Source of the DNA: JAXMAF01 sp046350555
GTDB lineage: Bacteria > Planctomycetota > Phycisphaerae > Phycisphaerales > SM1A02
Direction: 5' to 3'
DNA length: 64,000 nucleotides
Assembly (NCBI GenBank): GCA_046350555.1
Contig: JAXMAF010000005.1
Coordinates: forward strand, 62,001 to 126,000
Below the pieces are notes generated by a model. The model made no database searches and had not been told where the DNA came from. It saw only the letters and a list, made by a program, of their open reading frames with translations. Made by a program: the position numbers and the translations under genes. Shown in pieces: positions 1 to 8,705 of this stretch. Numbering within the stretch: position 1 is the stretch's first letter; the number at the start of each line of letters is the position of its first letter.

Positions 1-1012
1 TGCCCGCCTCGGCGCAGACGTTGCTGATCGAGTAGCTCATCCCCAGGTTCGCGGAGACGGTGCGGTTGAAGACGGGCGCTCCGTCGCTCGAGAAGACGCT
101 GAAGACGTCGGTCGTCGCCCCGCCGATGTCGACGCCGACCGCGTTGATGCCCTGCGTCTTCGCGATGGTCTGGAGGATGTCGCCGACCGCGCCGGGCGTC
201 GGCATGATCGGCGCGTCGGCCCACGCGATGAGCTTGTCGTAGCCCGGCGCGTGGGCCATGACGTGCTCGAGGAAGACGTCGTGGATGCGGTCGCGCGCCG
301 GGCCGAGGTTCTCGCGCTCGAGGACGGGCCGGAGGTTGTCCACGACGGAGAGCTCGATGCCATCGATGTCGAGCGCCTTGCGCACCGCGGGCGCCGCGTC
401 CTTGTTGCCGGCGAAGATCACCGGGAGCCTGTACTTCCCGCCGAAGCGCGGCTGTGGCTTGGCCGGCGCGATGAGCTCCGCGAGTTCGGTGACCTTCTTG
501 GCGTCGCCGCCGTCGGTGCCGCCCGAGACGAGGATCATGTCGGGGCGGAGCTCGCGGATGCGCTGGATCTGCTCGTGCGGCCGGCGCTTGTCGTTGGCGG
601 CGATCGTGTCCATCACGATCGCACCGGCGCCGAGCGCGGCCCGCTTCGCGCTGGCCGCCGTCATCTCCCTCACCACGCCCGCGACCATCATCTGGAGCCC
701 GCCGCCGGCGGAGCTCGTCGAGATGTAGATGTCGCAGCCAACGGGCCGGCCGTTCTCGATGCGCGCCGGCCGGATGATCGTTCCGTTGCCGTCGATGAGC
801 GTGCGGCCCGAGAGCTCCGCGAGCTCGGTCACCGAGTTCACGACGCCGATGGTCACGTCCGCGAACGGCTCCTCGACCGTCGTCGGCGCTTCGCCGCGAT
901 GGGTCTGCCGGTAGACGCCGTCGATCTGCTCGATCAGGATCGCCTTGGTCGTGGTGCTGCCGCAGTCGGTGGCGACGATGACGCGAGGAGGTGGAGGATT
1001 CGGCGCAGGCAT
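1..1012 (-). CDS. GlmL/MutL-family ASKHA protein (methylaspartate mutase accessory type), C-terminus outside window
   Basis: The frame stays open from the ATG at 1012 to the window edge, so only about 337 N-terminal residues are visible. The sequence starts with a phosphate-1 loop (ATDCGSTTTKA, residues 14-24) and has a second one, GVDIGGATTDV, near residue 305, the pattern of an actin/hsp70-like (ASKHA) ATPase. Between them lie STSSAGGGLQMMVAG and VSGGTDGGD, characteristic of the GlmL/MutL family found beside B12-dependent glutamate mutase. Members are thought to repair or reactivate adenosylcobalamin mutases, but no mutase subunit is visible here. The gene starts 10 bp after the stop of the small gene upstream, so the two are probably one operon. 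The family call is firm; the exact partner enzyme is unknown. Confidence 0.85.
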   Translation of the reverse strand, partial: MPAPNPPPPRVIVATDCGSTTTKAILIEQIDGVYRQTHRGEAPTTVEEPFADVTIGVVNSVTELAELSGRTLIDGNGTIIRPARIENGRPVGCDIYISTSSAGGGLQMMVAGVVREMTAASAKRAALGAGAIVMDTIAANDKRRPHEQIQRIRELRPDMILVSGGTDGGDAKKVTELAELIAPAKPQPRFGGKYRLPVIFAGNKDAAPAVRKALDIDGIELSVVDNLRPVLERENLGPARDRIHDVFLEHVMAHAPGYDKLIAWADAPIMPTPGAVGDILQTIAKTQGINAVGVDIGGATTDVFSVFSSDGAPVFNRTVSANLGMSYSISNVCAEAG

Positions 1013-1022
1013 GGCTTGGCGA

Positions 1023-1487
1023 TTATCCCGGATCCGCGGGAGAACGGGTGCGCGGCGCGGCCGCGCGCTCCGACGGGCCGCCGCTCTCGCCGCCCGGCGA
1101 GCGCCCGCCCGGGTCATCCCGTTCCCGCGCGATCTGCTCGACCCGCGTCGCCATCCACTCGATCGAGCCGCGCCGTTCGAGATACGCGGCGAGCTGCTCG
1201 AAGTGGGCTGTCGTCGCGCCCGAGGCGATGGCCCAGACGGCCGGCTGCATCGCCTGCATGCCCGCCGACGCCACCGCGTTGAGCGGACGGCTCATCTCCA
1301 GCAGCATCAGCGAAGGCGTGGTCATGCCGCGACGCGCCAGCTTGCGGCACAGCCACTCGACCGCGTCGCGCTGCTCGGCGGTCGGCTCGGCGGGTCCGGG
1401 CGGATCGACCGCGAAGGCGTGTCGCAGCGCGGCGCGCCAGCCGCGCGGCGCTTGCGGAGGATCGTGCCGTTCCGACGACATGCACAT
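1023..1487 (-). CDS. Conserved small protein paired with GlmL-type gene
   Basis: This encodes about 154 residues of unknown function. The core runs VEWLCRKLARRGMTTPSLMLLE, then SRPLNAVASAGMQAMQP, then a helical stretch ending in WMATRVEQIARERDD. From memory of the family, similar small proteins (pattern: xxPAxFxLExxKPLxxxGSQAM) occur next to mutase-accessory genes in planctomycetes and deltaproteobacteria; this could not be searched. Starts at 1487 or 1481 (two close ATGs) are preferred because the frame upstream is Arg-rich and unlike protein. It ends 10 bp before the GlmL-type gene, which supports cotranscription. There is no signal peptide or membrane segment. Confidence 0.6.
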   Translation of the reverse strand: MCMSSERHDPPQAPRGWRAALRHAFAVDPPGPAEPTAEQRDAVEWLCRKLARRGMTTPSLMLLEMSRPLNAVASAGMQAMQPAVWAIASGATTAHFEQLAAYLERRGSIEWMATRVEQIARERDDPGGRSPGGESGGPSERAAAPRTRSPADPG

Positions 1488-1630
1488 GTAGCGTATTCGG
1501 TGGCGCGCCCGCCGCCGCGCGGCCCGCCCGCCCTTCGGCGATCCCGGCAAGGGGATCGTCACCACTCGCCGCGCCTCTGCTCGCACGAGCCGCCTCGGCG
1601 CGTCATCATGTGGATGTCCACGAGGATCCC

Positions 1631-2293
1631 ATGACGCTCACCACCCACCACGCCCACGTCACCGCCGCCACGGCGCTCGCCGTGCAGTTCGCCTCGAAGT
1701 CCGTTCCGACCGCGCAGCGCACCGCGCCCACCACGCGCGTGCCCGATCCGATCAACTTCCAGAAGTGGATCGACGCCAACCGGCACCTGCTGCGTCCGCC
1801 CGTCGGCAACCAGTACCTCTACTGCGGCGACGACTTCATCGTGATGGTGATCGGCGGACCAAACACGCGCAACGATTTCCACGTCAACACGACCGAGGAA
1901 TGGTTCTATCAGGTGAAGGGCGACATCGCCGTTCGCATCCGCGAGCAGGGACCCGACGGACCGAGGATGCGCGATGTCGTCATCCGCGAAGGCGAGACGT
2001 GGCTCTGCCCGTCGCTGGTGCCGCATCGACCGCAGCGGCCCGCCGACACGGTCGGACTCGTCATCGAGCGCCAGCGACCCGAGGGCGACGTCGACCACCT
2101 GGTCTTCTACTGCGACACCTGTGGCGACCTCGTCCACGACGCCGAGTTCCACATGAAGGACATCGTCGTCCACTTCGCCCAGATCATGGACGAGTTCTGG
2201 GGCGGCCCCGTGGCGAAGCGCACGTGCAGGAAGTGCGGCAAGGTGGTCGAGCGGGCCAAGCCGTACGAGATGAAGGGCCTGTTGTTGGGATGA
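1631..2293 (+). CDS. haaO: 3-hydroxyanthranilate 3,4-dioxygenase
   Basis: A cupin-fold iron dioxygenase that opens 3-hydroxyanthranilate to 2-amino-3-carboxymuconate semialdehyde. Visible active-site elements are R80 in GGPNTR, the iron ligands H84 and E90 in NDFHVNTTEE, and H132 in VPHRPQRP. The C-terminus has the rubredoxin-like metal site of bacterial enzymes: C161/C164 in CDTCGD and C199/C202 in CRKCGK. The protein is 220 residues, with an extra N-terminus of about 35 residues before the conserved INFQKWIDANRHLLRPPVGN. The ATG at 1631 is used; a GTG at 1610 is also in frame. It stands at the head of the kynurenine genes and is divergent from the GlmL operon, so 1488-1630 should hold promoters for both. 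Confidence 0.95.
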   Translation: MTLTTHHAHVTAATALAVQFASKSVPTAQRTAPTTRVPDPINFQKWIDANRHLLRPPVGNQYLYCGDDFIVMVIGGPNTRNDFHVNTTEEWFYQVKGDIAVRIREQGPDGPRMRDVVIREGETWLCPSLVPHRPQRPADTVGLVIERQRPEGDVDHLVFYCDTCGDLVHDAEFHMKDIVVHFAQIMDEFWGGPVAKRTCRKCGKVVERAKPYEMKGLLLG

Positions 2294-2338
2294 AGGCGCC
2301 GCGACGGCCCCCGACCGCGCGGCTGCGACACGCCTCGG

Positions 2339-3055
2339 TCACTCCCACCGCTTCCCCTTCGCCTCGATCCATCCGCGCGGGCGGCCGCGGTCGCTGTCGC
2401 GGTGCGTGAAGTGCAGCAGTCCGCCCTTGTCGCTCCATTCGTAGCGGCCGCGGATCGTGATCGTCTCTCCCACCTTGACCGGCACGCGCGCCGCGACGTC
2501 GATGTTGTGCGCCACCAGGAGCGTGTCGCCGGAGACGATCTCGACGAGGAAGCGCTGATGCTTCGGCGTCTCGGTGTCGTCCGGAAGCAGCTTCGCCACC
2601 CGGGCCTCGACCTGGACCCAGACCGACGACTCGTGCTTCGCGATCGCCTGTCCGAGCCGCTGGTCGTCGCCGGGGTCGTCGGCGGACGCGCCCCTTCCGC
2701 CGAACGTCGCCCTTCCCGAAGCGCCCTCGGTCGCGGCGCCAGTCCTCCCGACCCGCGCGCCAGCGTTGCCGCCCGACGATCTCGTCGCCGCATCGCCGCC
2801 GTCGCGCGAGACGCCCGCGTCGCGCGGCGCGCCCGCGCGATCGGTCGTCGCGCTGCGCGTCGACACTGCATCGCCGCGGCTCGCCGGGTCCGTCGCGGAC
2901 GATCGGCCACGGAAGAGCGCCAGGCCCACGACCACCGCGATCACGAGTATCGTGAGCGGCCAGTGCGAACGGCGGCGCCCCGGTAGCGGGGCGAGCGTTC
3001 GCGAGGGCTGCGGCGCCGCGGATTCGGTCGATCGTGGCGACGGCTCGGTCGGCAT
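2339..3055 (-). CDS. Membrane-anchored DUF3465-type protein
   Basis: This 238-residue protein has a short basic N-terminus and one membrane segment (about residues 31-50, WPLTILVIAVVVGLALF). A low-complexity linker rich in Arg, Gly, Ala, Ser and Asp follows to about residue 130. The C-terminal domain contains LVAHNIDVAARVPVKVGETI, then GRYEWSDKGGLLHFTHRD and GWIEAKGKRWE. These match the DUF3465 family, whose role is unknown; the domain probably lies outside the cytoplasmic membrane. The gene is convergent with haaO and interrupts the run of plus-strand kynurenine genes, so it need not take part in that pathway. Confidence 0.8.
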   Translation of the reverse strand: MPTEPSPRSTESAAPQPSRTLAPLPGRRRSHWPLTILVIAVVVGLALFRGRSSATDPASRGDAVSTRSATTDRAGAPRDAGVSRDGGDAATRSSGGNAGARVGRTGAATEGASGRATFGGRGASADDPGDDQRLGQAIAKHESSVWVQVEARVAKLLPDDTETPKHQRFLVEIVSGDTLLVAHNIDVAARVPVKVGETITIRGRYEWSDKGGLLHFTHRDSDRGRPRGWIEAKGKRWE

Positions 3056-3219
3056 GGCCGAAGCGTATCGGAAGGCCGAACGGGCCGCCGATGGCGCCCG
3101 TCTTGCGGATCTCGTTCGCCGTTCCCGTTCGCCGCTCTCGCTCGTCGTTCGATAGGAACACCGCGGGCCACGTCGATCCGTCGATCAAGCGACTCGTCGC
3201 GATCCATCCTCCGCCTCCC

Positions 3220-4245
3220 ATGCTCGTCCCGGCCGTCGATCTTCACACGCACATCCTGCCCGAGCGGTGGCCCGACCTGCGCGCTCGCTACGGCTACGGC
3301 GGGTGGGTGAACCTCGAGCACTGCGCCGACTGCCGGGCGCGGATGCTCATCGACGGACGACACTTCCGCGACATCGAGAGCAACGCCTGGGATCCGCGGC
3401 GGCGGCTCCGCGAGTGCGACGCGGCGCACGTCGGCGTGCAGGTGCTCTCGACCGTGCCGGTGATGTTCAGCTATTGGGCGAAGCCGGCCGACGCGCTCGA
3501 CCTCGCGCGGATCCTCAACGATCACATCGCCGGCGTCGTGCGCGACAATCCGGACCGTCCCCGCCGCTTCGAAGGGCTTGGCACCGTGCCGATGCAGGAT
3601 CCGGCGCTCGCGGTGCGGGAACTCGAGCGCTGCGTGAACGACCTCGGCCTGCGCGGCATCCAGATCGGCACGCACGTCGACGCCTCCGACGGCGTGCGCA
3701 ACCTCGACGACGCGTCGATCTTCCCCGTCTTCGAGGCCGCGGCCGCGCTGGGCGCGGCGGTCTTCGTGCATCCGTGGGACATGATGGGCAAGGAGCGCAT
3801 GCCCAGGTACTGGCTGCCGTGGCTGGTCGGCATGCCGGCCGAGACGGCGCTCGCCGCGTGCTCGATCATCTTCGGCGGCGTGCTCGAGCGGCTGCCCGCG
3901 CTGCGCATCGGCCTCGCCCACGGTGGCGGCGCGTTTCCGTTCACGATCGGACGGATCGAACACGGCTTCCGCGAGCGACCCGACCTGTGCGCCGTCGACA
4001 ATCCGCGCAATCCGCGCGAGTACGTCCGACGGATCTACTTCGACTCGCTCGTCCACGACGCCGATGCGCTCCGCTACCTGCTTCACCTCGCGGGGCCGGA
4101 TCGGGTGGCGCTCGGGAGCGACTACCCGTTTCCGCTCGGCGAGCGCGTGCCCGGCGAGCTGATTCGTTCGATGGGGCTCGACGACGCGACGCAAGCGCGA
4201 CTCCTGCGCGGCACCGCGCTGGAGTTCCTCGGCCTGCCGTCGTAG
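3220..4245 (+). CDS. 2-amino-3-carboxymuconate-6-semialdehyde decarboxylase (ACMSD)
   Basis: A zinc-dependent amidohydrolase-fold decarboxylase. It converts the HaaO product to 2-aminomuconate semialdehyde and so diverts carbon from quinolinate/NAD toward catabolism. The metal and catalytic residues are in place: H9 and H11 in DLHTHILP, H184 in HPWDMMG, H234 in AHGGGAFPF and D301 in GSDYPFPLG. Their spacing follows the known ACMSD ligands. At 341 residues it is close to the family length of about 335. The ATG at 3220 puts HxH near the N-terminus as in homologues; the longer frame back to 3034 has no supporting homology. It is followed by kynureninase after about 110 bp. Confidence 0.93.
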   Translation: MLVPAVDLHTHILPERWPDLRARYGYGGWVNLEHCADCRARMLIDGRHFRDIESNAWDPRRRLRECDAAHVGVQVLSTVPVMFSYWAKPADALDLARILNDHIAGVVRDNPDRPRRFEGLGTVPMQDPALAVRELERCVNDLGLRGIQIGTHVDASDGVRNLDDASIFPVFEAAAALGAAVFVHPWDMMGKERMPRYWLPWLVGMPAETALAACSIIFGGVLERLPALRIGLAHGGGAFPFTIGRIEHGFRERPDLCAVDNPRNPREYVRRIYFDSLVHDADALRYLLHLAGPDRVALGSDYPFPLGERVPGELIRSMGLDDATQARLLRGTALEFLGLPS

Positions 4246-4356
4246 CGCCGCCACTCATTGTGGTGCAGGCGTCCCGGCTGCCTCTCCCCTCCCTTGGATC
4301 CCCGCGCCATCCCCGCAGCGCCAACCGCCCCTTCACCGCTCGATACGATCCCATCC

Positions 4357-5661
4357 ATGCCGCGTCCCGCCGCACTCGACTCCATCAACGTCGCGTCGTT
4401 CTCGCCGGACGAGACGTTCGCGCGCCACATGGACTCGATCGATCCGCTCGCGCCCCTCCGCGATCGCTTCCACGTGCCGCGCACCAGGGACGGACGCGAC
4501 GCGGTGTACCTCTGCGGCAACTCGCTCGGCCTCATGCCGAAGGCGGCGCGGGCGATCGTCGGACAGGAGCTCGACGACTGGGCGAACCTCGCGGTCGAGG
4601 CCCATTTCCAGGGAGCGACCCCGTGGTACTCGTATCACGAGGTCTTCCGGGAGTCGGGCGCGCGGCTCGTCGGCGCGCTTCCGGGCGAGGTGGTCATGAT
4701 GAACTCGCTCACCGTGAACCTGCATCTCATGATGGCGAGCTTCCTGCGCCCCGCCGGCGGGCGCCGCAAGGTGCTGATCGAGGAGGGCGCCTTTCCATCC
4801 GACACGTACGCGGTCAAGTCGCACATGGCGGCGCGCGACCTGGATCCGGTGACCGACCTGGTCCTGCTCGCGCCGCGCCGGGGAGCATGTGCTGCGCCGA
4901 GGAGATCGAGTCGACCATCGCCGCGGGCGACTCGCTGGCGGCGCAGACCTGCTCGGCGGCGTCAACTTCCGAACCGGCCAACTGCGCGGACATCGAGCGC
5001 ATCACCGCCGCGGCGCGCGTCAGGGCCGTCGCCGGGCTGGGATCTGGCTGCTGCCGAGTATCCGCTTCGGCTGCACGACTGGAACGCCGACTTCGCCTGC
5101 TGGTGCTCGTACAAGTATCTCAACGCGGGACCCGGCGCCCATCGCGGGCTGCTTCGTGCACGAGCGCTACGGCCGCAACCTCGGTCGCCCGCGGCTCGCG
5201 GGCTGGTGGGGCAACGACCCCGACACCCCTTCCGCATGCACCTCGAGCCGGAGTTCGTGCCGCGGGTCGGCGCCCGACGGGTAGCCGTGCGAGCAACCCG
5301 CCGATCCTGGCGATGGCGCTGCGCGTCGCTGGACCTCTTCGACGAGGTCGTGGCGCCCGGACGCCCTGCGGCCAGAGCCGCGTGCTCACCGGAAGGTATC
5401 TCAGTTTCCTGCTGCACGAATGGATGCCTCGCGACTGCCGCGTGATCACGCCGCCGACGCGGGCGAGCGCGTCACCTTGGCTCTCGATCGAGTCCTGGAA
5501 CGCGAAGGGCGGTTCCGTTCGCTCGAGGCACACGGGGTCACGTGCGACTTCCGCGAGCCGGACGTGATCCGCGCGCGGCGGTGCCGCTCTACAACGGCTT
5601 CGTGGACGTGTGGCAGCTCGCGCTGCTACGCGGGACGTTGGATCGAGCGCTTGCCGCCTAG
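4357..5661 (+). pseudogene. kynU: Kynureninase, heavily frameshifted
   Basis: Kynureninase is a PLP enzyme that cleaves 3-hydroxykynurenine to 3-hydroxyanthranilate and alanine. The first 174 codons are clean (YLCGNSLGLMPK, VEAHFQGATPWYSYHE). From about 4878 the homology jumps between all three frames at least a dozen times: GEHVLR, then AEEIESTIAAGDSLA, LLGGVNFRTGQL, ADIERITAAAR, GWDLAAAEYPLRLHDWNADF, the PLP-lysine region CSYKYLNAGPGA, IAGCFVHERYGRN, FRMHLEPEFVPRVGA, ASNPPILAMA, SLDLFDEV, SFLLHEWMPRDCRVI, REGRFRSLEAHGVTCD, and finally VPLYNGFVDVW to a stop at 5661. Residue content is conserved in every piece. The missing bases mostly fall in short GC repeats, so local sequence error is at least as likely as true decay. 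Confidence 0.85.
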
Positions 5662-5806
5662 CGCTTGTCGCGCAGCAGGCCGTGGCGACGCAGCGACGGC
5701 GCACCGGCCTCGCGGGTGACTCGCGGACGAATGGACCGGCCGTCGTGCGACCGCGCGCAGGCGATCCCTCGGCGATGCTTTTCCCCGGCTTCGTACACTG
5801 CCCGCC

Positions 5807-7150
5807 GTGCCGCATCGCATCGTCATCGTCGGCGCGGGGCTCGCGGGCTCGCTGCTCGCATGCGCGCTGGCGCGCGATGGACACGAGGTCGTGGTCTACG
5901 AGCGGCGCGGCGATCCCCGATCGAAGGGGTACGTCGGCGGACGTTCGATCAACCTGGCCATCTCGACGCGCGGACTGCACGCGCTGCGGCAGGTCGGGCT
6001 GGACGACGCGGTGCTTGCGACCGCGGTGCGCATGCCCGGACGGATGATCCACCCCCGGGGCGGCGCGACGGTCTACCAGCCCTATAGCGCCGATCCGACC
6101 CGAGCGATCAACTCCGTGTCGCGAAGCGGGCTGAACCTGACCTTGATGGAGGCTGCGGCCCGGGAGCCGCGCGCCTCGTTCCGCTTCGATCACCTCTGCG
6201 TCGACGTCGACCCATCGCAGCGGAGGGTCACCTTCAGGGATCGCGATGGCCGCACCGTCGTCGACCACGGCGACCTCGTCGTCGGCTGTGACGGCGCGTT
6301 CTCCTGCATCCGCTCGACGCTCCAGAGGACCGAGGGATTCGACTACAGCCAGTCGTACCTCGGGCATGGCTACAAGGAACTCTCGATTCCTCCGCGATCG
6401 AACGATGGCGAATGGGCCATGGAGCCCCACGCCCTGCACATCTGGCCTCGCGGCGGCTTCATGATGATCGCGCTCCCCAACCAGGACCGATCGTTCACGT
6501 GCACGCTCTTCCTCGCGCATCGCGGCGAATCAGACGACGCTCCGGGATTCGACCGGATCCACGACGACGACGACGTCCGTCGGTTCATGCTTCGATGGTT
6601 CCCCGACGCGGTGCCGCTCATGCCGACGCTGCTCGAGGACTTCCGCAGCAATCCCGTCGGCGCGATGGTGACCATTCGCTGCCGGCCGTGGCACCGCGGG
6701 CGGATCGTCCTGCTCGGCGACGGCGCGCACGCCGTCGTGCCCTTCTATGGCCAGGGCGCGAACTGCGCCTTCGAGGACTGCACGGCGCTGGTCGAGTGCC
6801 TGCGGCGCCACGCCGGCGATCTCGACGCCACGATCGCGACGTACGAAGCGCTCCGCATCGACAACGCCAACGCCATCGCCGACCTCGCCCTGCGCAACTT
6901 CGTTGAGATGCGCGACCACACCGCATCGCGCGTCTTCCGCATGAAGAAGCGGCTCGAGCACGCGCTGCATCGAATCATGCCGCGGACCTTCGTGCCCCTC
7001 TACGACATGATCAGCTTCTCGACGATCCCCTACGCGGAGGCGCGCGACCGGGCCCGACGACAATGGCGCCGCGTCGCCCTCGCCGCCATCGCCGCGGCGC
7101 TCCTGCTCGTCGCCGCCATCACGACATGGCTCGCCACCGCCCACCAATAA
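5807..7150 (+). CDS. kmo: Kynurenine 3-monooxygenase
   Basis: An FAD-dependent aromatic hydroxylase that makes 3-hydroxykynurenine from kynurenine with NADPH and O2. The 447 residues include the FAD-binding IVGAGLAGS at the N-terminus, the family-specific KGYVGGRSINLAIS, and the second FAD motif GDGAHAVVPFYGQGANCAFED (DG/GD region). A C-terminal membrane segment (about residues 420-443, VALAAIAAALLLVAAITTWL) resembles the membrane anchor of eukaryotic KMO. The start is GTG at 5807, giving the nucleotide-binding motif at residues 5-13. Its stop codon lies inside the first unit of a heptamer repeat. It is intact although the genes on both sides are broken. Confidence 0.95.
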   Translation: MPHRIVIVGAGLAGSLLACALARDGHEVVVYERRGDPRSKGYVGGRSINLAISTRGLHALRQVGLDDAVLATAVRMPGRMIHPRGGATVYQPYSADPTRAINSVSRSGLNLTLMEAAAREPRASFRFDHLCVDVDPSQRRVTFRDRDGRTVVDHGDLVVGCDGAFSCIRSTLQRTEGFDYSQSYLGHGYKELSIPPRSNDGEWAMEPHALHIWPRGGFMMIALPNQDRSFTCTLFLAHRGESDDAPGFDRIHDDDDVRRFMLRWFPDAVPLMPTLLEDFRSNPVGAMVTIRCRPWHRGRIVLLGDGAHAVVPFYGQGANCAFEDCTALVECLRRHAGDLDATIATYEALRIDNANAIADLALRNFVEMRDHTASRVFRMKKRLEHALHRIMPRTFVPLYDMISFSTIPYAEARDRARRQWRRVALAAIAAALLLVAAITTWLATAHQ

Positions 7151-7213
7151 CCAATAACCAATAACCAGTAACCAGTAACCAATAACCAATAACCAATAGC
7201 CAACAACCAGCAC
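7144..7213. repeat. Heptanucleotide tandem repeat, CCAATAA type
   Basis: Ten consecutive 7-bp units follow the pattern CCARTAA (CCAATAA, CCAGTAA and single-base variants). The first unit contains the kmo stop codon TAA, and the array fills the gap to the next gene. It belongs to the same heptamer class as the array at 42329-42412 read on the other strand. Confidence 0.9.
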
Positions 7214-7223
7214 CCGCCCCCCC

Positions 7224-8038
7224 ATGGCCGCCCCCAACGAACCCTACTGCGGCAACTGCGGATACGTCCTCACCGGCGTCACCGAGTCGTCGAAGTGCCC
7301 GGAGTGCGGCATGCCGCTGGTGAACGTGCTGCTGCGGCGCGGCGCGCCCGTGGCGCGCGGGGTGCGCTACCGGTCGACCGCCACGATCTTCGGCATGCCG
7401 CTCCTTGCCGTCGCGCTGGGAATCGGACCCGATGGCCAGCGCGGCCATGCGAAGGGCTTCTTCGCGCTTGGCGACGTGGCCACGGGTGTCGTGGCGATCG
7501 GTGGCGTGGCCTTTGGCGGCGTCTGCCTGGGCGGCGCCGCCGTCGGCGTCTTCGCAGTCGGCGGACTGGGCATCGGCCTGCTGACCGCGCTTGGAGGCGC
7601 CGCCCTCGGCGCCGTCGCCGCCGGCGGAGCGGCGATCGGCGGCATCGCGACCGGAGGCGGCGCCCGTCGGCGTCGCCAACGGCGGCGCATCCGTCGGCTG
7701 GTGCGCGCGCGGCGGCGGCGGCTCGGCCAGCACACCGTGTCGTTCACGGGAACAGGCGATCCGGTCACCACGCGGATCTTCTCGTCGCTGCAATGGTTCC
7801 TCGGTCCGCTGGGCGACGTGTCGCCTTCGGTCGGCTGGATCGCCGCGGTCAACGTCGCGGCGCTCTGCGTCGCGCTCGTCCTCGCGTGGCGCTCGTCGTC
7901 GGTCGCAAGGCGTTCGCCTCGGCGTTTCTCGGCGCACGCGACGCGCGTGCCGTGGACGCCGCCCGATCCGCGGCGGCGCGTGAATCGCCGGTTCGATACG
8001 CTGCCCATACGTCTCTTCAGGCCAACGACCATCCGTGA
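7224..8038 (+). pseudogene. Zinc-ribbon membrane protein with Gly-rich repeats, frameshifted
   Basis: The N-terminus is a zinc ribbon (C9, C12, C25, C28 in CGNCGYVL...SKCPECG). A long Gly/Ala/Val-rich region follows (GDVATGVVAIGGVAFGGVCL and similar), then GQHTVSFTGTGDP and a hydrophobic C-terminal segment (VGWIAAVNVAALCVALVLAW). Proteins of this layout occur in planctomycetes; their function is unknown. Near 7665 the reading jumps to frame +1 (GVANGGASVGWCARGGGG) and back by about 7730, so a compensating indel pair breaks the gene. Beyond about 7890 no frame gives a convincing end; stops at 7983 or 8038 are candidates. The zinc-ribbon start at 7224 is certain; the 3' limit is not. Confidence 0.6.
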
Positions 8039-8659
8039 CGCAACTGTTCGACATCACGCCACGACTCTCCCCGCCTGGCTGTCTTCGGGCGACACGCCGC
8101 TCTCGGCAAGGTGCTCATGGACCTGCACATGGCGCGCCGTCACGCTCTACTCGACGCTTCACGCGACCGTCCACCTCGGTGCGCGCCGACGCTGAACCAC
8201 TACGGAGTCGACGGTCGTTCCATCGAGCAACAGCCGCTCGACCGCTATCTCGGGCCGTGCCAGGTGATGCACGTGCCCGTCGCCCCGCGCGGAAGGATCG
8301 CCGTGCGCGATCTCCCGGCGCCGGTCCGCGCCCCGCGGGTGCTCTTCGCGACGGGCACCTCTCCCGATCCCGAACGGTGGACGGCCGACTTCGCCGCGCT
8401 CTCGGTGGAGCTTGTCGACCACCTGCACGCCAACGGCGTCGTGCTCGTGGGCATCGACACACCCAGCGTCGACCTCTCCGATTCCAAGGATCTTCCGGCG
8501 CACCACGCCATCCTGCGCCACGACCTGGCGATCCTCGAAGGGATCGTGCTCGGGCGCGTTCCCGACGGGCTGTACGAGCTCATCGCACTGCCGCTGCCGC
8601 TGGAGGGCTTCGATGCCAGCCCGGTGCGCGCGGTGCTGCGGGCGCTCGATTCGAAGTGA
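8035..8659 (+). pseudogene. kynB: Kynurenine formamidase (arylformamidase), frameshifted
   Basis: Arylformamidase hydrolyses N-formylkynurenine to kynurenine. The GTG at 8035 begins MTQLFDITPRLSP, as expected for KynB. The homology then moves through the frames: PAWLSSGDTPLSA, VLMDLHMARR, VTLYSTLHATVHLGA, and finally LNHYGVDGRSIEQQPLDRYL. From about 8190 the third frame is clean to the stop at 8659 (VLVGIDTPSVDLSDSKDLPAHH). The broken stretch (about 8075-8195) covers the metal-binding HxGxHxDxP motif, of which only HLGA, then a shifted ADA and NHYG can be recognised. As with kynureninase, the lost bases are in GC runs. If the sequence is right, the enzyme is dead; if not, it is an ordinary KynB. 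Confidence 0.85.
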
Positions 8660-8705
8660 CGCTGGCCGCGACGGACGAGCTCGCGGCGGCCCGCACCGCG
8701 GCGCG

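Noticed and set aside
4357..5661. Reading the kynureninase region as several small genes
   Set aside because: The pieces align in order to one kynureninase chain; none has its own start, ribosome-binding site and stop.
7144..7213. CRISPR array
   Set aside because: The units are 7 bp with no spacers; no cas genes are present.
7367..8032. Long minus-strand open frames opposite the zinc-ribbon gene
   Set aside because: They are shadows caused by high GC; the composition (Pro, Arg, Ser) is not protein-like.
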